Origin: DATBED01 sp036276195
GTDB lineage: Bacteria; Patescibacteriota; Saccharimonadia; Saccharimonadales; UBA4665
Direction of reading: 5' to 3'
Assembly: GCA_036276195.1 (NCBI GenBank)
Contig: DATBED010000103.1
Span: forward strand, 1 to 33,819
Length of the DNA: 33,819 bases
This document shows positions 29,819-33,819 of the stretch, piece by piece. The translations under genes were made by a program, and so were the position numbers. The notes below the pieces were generated by a model that was not told the DNA's origin, ran no database searches, and saw only the letters and a list, made by a program, of their open reading frames with translations. Each line of letters opens with the position of its first letter. Position 1 is the stretch's first letter.

Positions 29819-31090
29819 ATGGCGCAGGTTTTGGTGATCGGATCTTATGCTCGTGAACAGGCATTGGCCTGGAAGCTAGCTCAATCATCCTCAGTTGATA
29901 AGGTTTATGTGGTGCCCGGTAATGCCGGTAGTCGCGGTAATATTGAAAACGTTGACATCGCCGTTGACGACATTCCGGAGCTAGTAGAATTTGCTAAGGC
30001 CAATGACATTGCTGTAACGGTCATTGGTCCGGAAGCATCCGCCGCGGCTGGCGTGGCTGACGCTTTTCAAGCGGCTGGCCTAACTATTTTTGGTCCCACT
30101 AAAGCCGCCGCCAAAATTGAGTCCTCCAAGGCCTTTTCGAAAGACCTGATGGCCGCCCAAAACATCCCGACAGCCGAATATAAGAATTTCACCGATCCGC
30201 AAGCGGCTTTGGCATATGCTAAGTCTCGGTCTTTGCCAGTTGTTCTCAAGGCGGATGGCTTGGCTGGGGGCAAGGGAGTGCTAATTTGCTATACTCCCGA
30301 AGAAGTTGAGGCGGCCGTCAATGAAATCATGGTGGCAAAAGAATTTGGCACGGCCGGAGATCAAGTTGTTGTGGAAGACTTCTTGAAGGGGCGCGAAGCT
30401 TCTTTTCACGCCATAACGGATGGCGAACATTCGGCCATCTTTCCGTTTTCACAAGACCATAAACAGATTTATGACGGCGATAAAGGCCCTAACACCGGCG
30501 GCATGGGCGCCTATGCACCCGTCGAGTGGATCACGCCGGCTTTGCTAGAACAAATAAATAAAAGTATCGTGCAGCCGGCCCTGGATGGTCTGCGCGATCT
30601 GGGCGCTACTTTTAAGGGTTGTCTTTACCCTGGCCTAATGATCGACGGCAACAACATTAAGGTTTTGGAGTTCAACGCCCGTTTTGGTGACCCTGAAGCT
30701 GAGGTTTATATGCGGCTGCTTGATAGTGACCTGTATGAGGTACTTAAGGCTTGCGCCGAAGGTAGGCTTGATCCGTCTAAAGTCGGCTGGAATACGGGTT
30801 TTGCGGTGAGCGTTGTCATGGCTTCCGGTGGCTACCCCGGTGATTACCAGAGAGGCTTACCGATAACTGGAATCGAAGAAGCCGAAAAGCTCGACGATAT
30901 TGTGGTTTTCCATGCTGGAACAGCTATCAAAGATGGTCGACTTGTGACAGCTGGAGGGCGTGTGCTGAACGTCACCGCCACCGGCGCCACTCTACAGGAA
31001 GCGCTCGACAAAGCCTACGCCGCCGTTGACTTAATCCACTTCGAAGGCGCCCACTTCCGCACTGACATCGGCCGCCGCCCTATTGGTTGA
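29819..31090 (+). CDS. purD: Phosphoribosylamine-glycine ligase (GAR synthetase)
   Basis: ATP-grasp enzyme joining phosphoribosylamine and glycine to GAR, between PurF and PurN. The 423-residue protein shows PVVLKADGLAGGKGV (140-154), SQDHKQIYDGDKGPNTGGMGAY (211-232, no gap) and EFNARFGDPEAEV. At the N terminus the usual GxGGREHAL is GSYAREQALAWKL (8-20), so the Gly pair and His are lost; this segment contacts substrate in relatives. An AAGGAGG site five bases upstream fixes the start. Its end overlaps the convergent purE by 11 bases. Confidence 0.96.
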   Translation: MAQVLVIGSYAREQALAWKLAQSSSVDKVYVVPGNAGSRGNIENVDIAVDDIPELVEFAKANDIAVTVIGPEASAAAGVADAFQAAGLTIFGPTKAAAKIESSKAFSKDLMAAQNIPTAEYKNFTDPQAALAYAKSRSLPVVLKADGLAGGKGVLICYTPEEVEAAVNEIMVAKEFGTAGDQVVVEDFLKGREASFHAITDGEHSAIFPFSQDHKQIYDGDKGPNTGGMGAYAPVEWITPALLEQINKSIVQPALDGLRDLGATFKGCLYPGLMIDGNNIKVLEFNARFGDPEAEVYMRLLDSDLYEVLKACAEGRLDPSKVGWNTGFAVSVVMASGGYPGDYQRGLPITGIEEAEKLDDIVVFHAGTAIKDGRLVTAGGRVLNVTATGATLQEALDKAYAAVDLIHFEGAHFRTDIGRRPIG

Positions 31091-31592
31091 GGTAGGATTG
31101 CCAGCCTTGTTGCTGGAGTTTAGCGTCTTTGGCGAGGACTTGGTCGTGCTGTTTTTGAACGAAGTCTTGGTATTTTTGAGCCAGTTCGGGGTCGCTTAGA
31201 GCCAGGATGCGCACGGCCATTAGACCGGCGTTTTTGCCACCGTTCTCTGGCATAGTAGCTAGCGGAATGCCAGGCGGCATGGCCACAGTTGACCATAGAG
31301 CTTCGTGGTCCTGGCCGTCACGTTTAATAGGTATGGCAAGGACGGGTAGCGTGGTAAGGGCGGCGGCTACACCGGCCAGATGGGCCGACATGCCGGCTCC
31401 GGCAATGATAATTTTGAGCCCTCGGTCGCCAGCTCCTTTGATGTACTCGGCGGCTTCGTCGGGAGTCCGGTGAGCAGATAAGACACGCAACTCGTTAGCC
31501 ACACCAAATTCATCCAAAACCTTAGCCGCTTGACTAAAGATGTCGAGGTCCGAATCCGATCCCATAATAATGCCGACAACTGGGTTAGCCAT
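31080..31592 (-). CDS. purE: N5-carboxyaminoimidazole ribonucleotide mutase (PurE class I)
   Basis: Rearranges N5-CAIR to CAIR. From ATG 31592 (AGGAGG five bases upstream) it has 170 residues: GSDSD (11-15), SAHRTP (39-44, catalytic His41), and AGAGMSAHLAGVAAALTTLPVLAIP. These are class I features, which in turn need PurK to make N5-CAIR; purK is not in the window. A start eleven codons longer (31622) has no ribosome site and is rejected. A TATGAT (31627-31622) about 30 bases upstream of the start could be its -10. It is divergent from purC. Confidence 0.95.
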   Translation of the reverse strand: MANPVVGIIMGSDSDLDIFSQAAKVLDEFGVANELRVLSAHRTPDEAAEYIKGAGDRGLKIIIAGAGMSAHLAGVAAALTTLPVLAIPIKRDGQDHEALWSTVAMPPGIPLATMPENGGKNAGLMAVRILALSDPELAQKYQDFVQKQHDQVLAKDAKLQQQGWQSYLNQ

Positions 31593-31630
31593 GAATCCTC
31601 CTGAGCTTTTCTTATCCAACAATCATACCG

Positions 31631-31636
31631 TATAAT
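31631..31636 (+). promoter_or_regulatory. -10 of leaderless purC-purB promoter
   Basis: Perfect TATAAT with the purC ATG 7 bases downstream. An upstream in-frame ATG (31635) overlaps this hexamer and cannot be in the mRNA if the promoter is real. GAGG is only three bases before the ATG, too close for a normal ribosome site. Confidence 0.55.
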
Positions 31637-31643
31637 GAGGATA

Positions 31644-32594
31644 ATGGGTACGGCTATCTCGACGACTGATTTTAAATTTCCCGGGCAGACAGCGCTGTAC
31701 CATGGCAAGGTGCGCGACGTTTATACGGTTAATAATCAGATAATTATGGTCGCGACCGATCGTATCTCGGCCTTCGACATTATCTTGCCCAAGGCCATTC
31801 CATATAAAGGGCAGGTTTTGAACCAGCTGGCCGCTCACTTTTTGGAAAAGACCAGCGACATCCTGCCGAACTGGCTAAAAGCGGTGCCCGATGCTAACGT
31901 CAGCGTCGGCGTGAAAGCCGAGCCGGTGATGATCGAAATGATCGTGCGTGGCTGCTTGGTCGGATCGGCCTGGCGCGAATATCAGGCCGGCAATCGTGAG
32001 ATTTGTGGTGTTAAATTGCCCGACGGCCTACAAGAATATGACAAGTTTGAGCCGGCCATAGTTACGCCCACAACTAAGGCCGAAGAGGGCCACGATGAAA
32101 ATATCACACCCGAGGAAATTGTGGCGCAAGGCCTAGCCACTACAGATGAATGGCAGCAACTTAGTGATTACGCGTTAAAATTGTTTGCTCGTGGCCAAGC
32201 AATGGCTCGTTCCCAAGGCCTGGTGCTGGCTGACACCAAGTATGAATTTGGTCGCCTTGACGGCAAGATCATTTTGATTGACGAGATTCACACGCCTGAT
32301 TCGTCGCGCTACTTTTACGCCGATAGCTTCGACAAGTACGTCGGCGGCGACAAATCTGAAAAACCCAGGCAGTTGTCGAAAGAGTTTGTACGTGAGTGGC
32401 TGATGGAGCGCGGCTACAGCGGCCAGTCCGATCAAACAATGCCGGAACTGCCGAATGAATTTATCAATCAAATTTCCGAGCGTTACATCGAGCTTTACGA
32501 AGAGATGAGCGGGGAGAAGTTTGTGAAGGCTGAAGGCGATCCGTTACTGCGGATCGAAGCTGCGGTTAATTCTTATCTGCAAGGCGCGGCGTGA
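31644..32594 (+). CDS. purC: Phosphoribosylaminoimidazole-succinocarboxamide synthase
   Basis: ATP-dependent ligation of aspartate to CAIR giving SAICAR. From ATG 31644 the protein has 316 residues, closer to the about 300-residue Ade1-like form than the about 240-residue Bacillus/Escherichia form. Seen: GKVRDVY (21-27), DRISAFDIILP (39-49), VRGCLVGSAWREYQ, TKAEEGHDENI, LADTKYEFG and IDEIHTPDSSRYF. Start choice rests on the leaderless promoter, since the other ATG at 31635 overlaps the -10. The stop overlaps the purB GTG start (GTGA), coupling the last two steps of this branch. Confidence 0.96.
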   Translation: MGTAISTTDFKFPGQTALYHGKVRDVYTVNNQIIMVATDRISAFDIILPKAIPYKGQVLNQLAAHFLEKTSDILPNWLKAVPDANVSVGVKAEPVMIEMIVRGCLVGSAWREYQAGNREICGVKLPDGLQEYDKFEPAIVTPTTKAEEGHDENITPEEIVAQGLATTDEWQQLSDYALKLFARGQAMARSQGLVLADTKYEFGRLDGKIILIDEIHTPDSSRYFYADSFDKYVGGDKSEKPRQLSKEFVREWLMERGYSGQSDQTMPELPNEFINQISERYIELYEEMSGEKFVKAEGDPLLRIEAAVNSYLQGAA

Positions 32595-33819
32595 AACCGA
32601 TCAACTTGCCGATGGTCGATTCCAGTGCCAACCATAGCGCCATCGATCCGCTCGACAGCCGCTACTACGACAGTGACATTGCCTGCTATCTGTCGGAAAG
32701 GGCTCGTGTAGCCTACCAAGCCTACGTGGAAGCGGCCCTGGCCCATGCCTTGGCCGATTTTGGCATCTGTTCGCCTGAAATAGCCGAGCAGATTGAAGAG
32801 GCCTGCGCTAAAGTCACGGCCGAAGCCGTGGCCGAAGAAGAAAAAACGACCAAGCACGACGTTAAAGCACTAGTAAACGTTATTAAATCTCGTTTGCCTG
32901 ACGAGGCCAAGCCGTATGTGCACTTCGGCGCCACATCTTATGATATTGTGGCGACTGCCCTGTCGCTGCAGCTGCGGGCGGCCACCCACGAATTGGTGAT
33001 TCCCCGCCTAATCGAGCTCGAAAAAACCCTGCTCGGTCTAACTAAAAAGTATGCCGAAACGGTCCAGATTGGCCGCACTCACGGTCAACACGCCCTGCCG
33101 ATCACCTTTGGTTTCGCTATGGCCGAGTACGTTAGCCGCCTGGGTTCCAGCATTCGGTCGTTACAGGTTTTGAGCGGCAAGCTCAAAGGCAAATTCAGCG
33201 GTGCCGTTGGCGCCTATAACGCGCTTAGCCTGTTCGTGGATGACCCGTTCAAGTTCGAGCAAACCGTGCTGGGCTACCTCAACATCGAACCGGCCGATTA
33301 TTCTAACCAAATCGTGCCAGCCGAAAACTACGTGCGGTTATTAGATGAGTTTGGCGTTGCGGCTGGAATAATGGCTAACCTAGGTCACGACATGCGCCAC
33401 TTGCAGCGCAGCGAAATTGCCGAAGTACGCGAAGCTTTTGAACCTGGCCAAACCGGTTCTTCGACCATGGCGCACAAGCGCAACCCTTGGAACTTCGAGA
33501 ACGTCATCAGCCTGAACAAGCAAGTCGTGGCCCAATTAGTAAACGCCAACTTAAACCTGCCCAGTGAACACCAGCGCGACCTGACCGATTCGGCCTCGGC
33601 CCGCTTTTATGGCATCGTGCTAGCTAGCGTGGCCTCAATGGCTAAGCGTTTGAACAACGTCATGTCCAAACTGGAAGTCGACGAAGATAATATGCAGCGC
33701 AATTTAAACATGAGCGGTGGCGCTATTGCCGCCGAGCCGCTCTATTTATTGTTGGAAAAGTACGGTCATACCACTGCTCACGAAGTGTCCAAGGCTCTGG
33801 CCCATAAGGCGGCTGAATC
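32591..33819 (+). CDS. purB: Adenylosuccinate lyase (5' part, cut by window end)
   Basis: Releases fumarate from SAICAR, and from adenylosuccinate made by PurA. Frame read from GTG 32591 (VKPINLPMVDSSANHSAIDP, read as Met first) overlapping the purC stop; 409 codons are present without a stop. Seen: ALDSRY-like IDPLDSRYYDSD near residue 20, HFGATSYDI (TS-D-ND segment) near 115, GRTHGQHALPITFG near 160 with the catalytic His, and the signature GSSTMAHKRNPWNFEN near 289. The signature has Ala-His where many members have Pro-x. A Met eight codons in is an alternative start. The last about 30-50 residues lie outside the window. Confidence 0.95.
   Translation, partial: MKPINLPMVDSSANHSAIDPLDSRYYDSDIACYLSERARVAYQAYVEAALAHALADFGICSPEIAEQIEEACAKVTAEAVAEEEKTTKHDVKALVNVIKSRLPDEAKPYVHFGATSYDIVATALSLQLRAATHELVIPRLIELEKTLLGLTKKYAETVQIGRTHGQHALPITFGFAMAEYVSRLGSSIRSLQVLSGKLKGKFSGAVGAYNALSLFVDDPFKFEQTVLGYLNIEPADYSNQIVPAENYVRLLDEFGVAAGIMANLGHDMRHLQRSEIAEVREAFEPGQTGSSTMAHKRNPWNFENVISLNKQVVAQLVNANLNLPSEHQRDLTDSASARFYGIVLASVASMAKRLNNVMSKLEVDEDNMQRNLNMSGGAIAAEPLYLLLEKYGHTTAHEVSKALAHKAAE

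Noticed and set aside
31080..31622. purE start at 31622 and purC start at 31635
   Set aside because: The purE ATG at 31592 has AGGAGG at ideal spacing. The purC ATG at 31635 overlaps a perfect TATAAT, so it is unlikely to be transcribed.
1..33819. UGA recoded as glycine or tryptophan
   Set aside because: TGA closes many genes at conserved ends (ABC ATPase, carB, purF, purC), so the standard code applies.
1..33819. tRNA, rRNA, CRISPR array, insertion sequence or attachment site
   Set aside because: No cloverleaf-like gene, repeat-spacer array, transposase frame or paired direct repeats were seen in the short intergenic gaps.

Overview
The window is a dense bacterial stretch of about 34 kb. 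It holds almost nothing but nucleotide biosynthesis: a complete set of enzymes from glutamine/bicarbonate and aspartate to UMP (carA, carB, pyrB, pyrC, pyrD, pyrE, pyrF), PRPP synthase (prs), and most of de novo purine synthesis (purF, purD, purN, purL, purM, purE, purC, purB, plus purA for AMP). purK and purH are not in the window. zwf and pgl sit in the same run as purA and prs, so NADPH production and the route to ribose phosphate are linked with PRPP use. TGA is an ordinary stop (many ATGA overlaps), which excludes the UGA-glycine lineages. I cannot fix the phylum. Compact packing, leaderless-looking promoters, a MarP-like protease and a MacB-like transporter would fit a Patescibacteria/Saccharibacteria-like or actinobacteria-related organism, but that is a low-confidence inference. 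A near-complete nucleotide pathway would be unusual for a host-dependent Patescibacterium.

Layout. 1-126: upstream control region. 127-2225 (+): MacB-like ABC ATPase and permease. 2226-8730 (-): prs, purA, pgl, zwf, uppP and a MarP-like membrane serine protease. 8842-14068 (-): carA-carB-pyrB with 4-base overlaps, preceded by a terminator-like hairpin that lies inside the first codons of carA. 14170-16449 (+): a 759-residue protein I do not recognise, visibly more A+T-rich than its neighbours. 16603-17655 (+): a CAD-type dihydroorotase. 17652-18599 (-) and 18642-19223 (+): a divergent arginase / LOG-like pair. 19270-19710 (-): an orphan PemK/MazF-like toxin. 19763-20830 (-) and 20868-22305 (+): pyrD divergent from pyrF-pyrE. 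22302-27244 (-): purM-purL. 27467-31090 (+): purF-purN-purD, with structured non-coding DNA before purF and before purD. 31080-31592 (-): purE, divergent from purC-purB (31644 to the window edge; purB is cut).

Regulation. Two patterns run through the window. First, many first genes of transcription units have a good -10 hexamer only 6-7 bases before the start codon and no usable Shine-Dalgarno site, as expected for leaderless mRNAs (uppP, prs, arginase, LOG-like gene, pemK-like gene, purC). Genes inside operons or with longer leaders carry ordinary AGGAGG-like sites (pyrE, purD, purE, purM, purF). Second, the intergenic regions of the pyr and pur units carry inverted repeats over their promoters, a shared TAAT(G/C)ATTA site, and hairpins that could act as attenuators. 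The most unusual is a roughly 108-base nested inverted-repeat element before purD.

No tRNA, rRNA, CRISPR array or insertion sequence was seen, and no gene-free stretch exceeds 300 bases.
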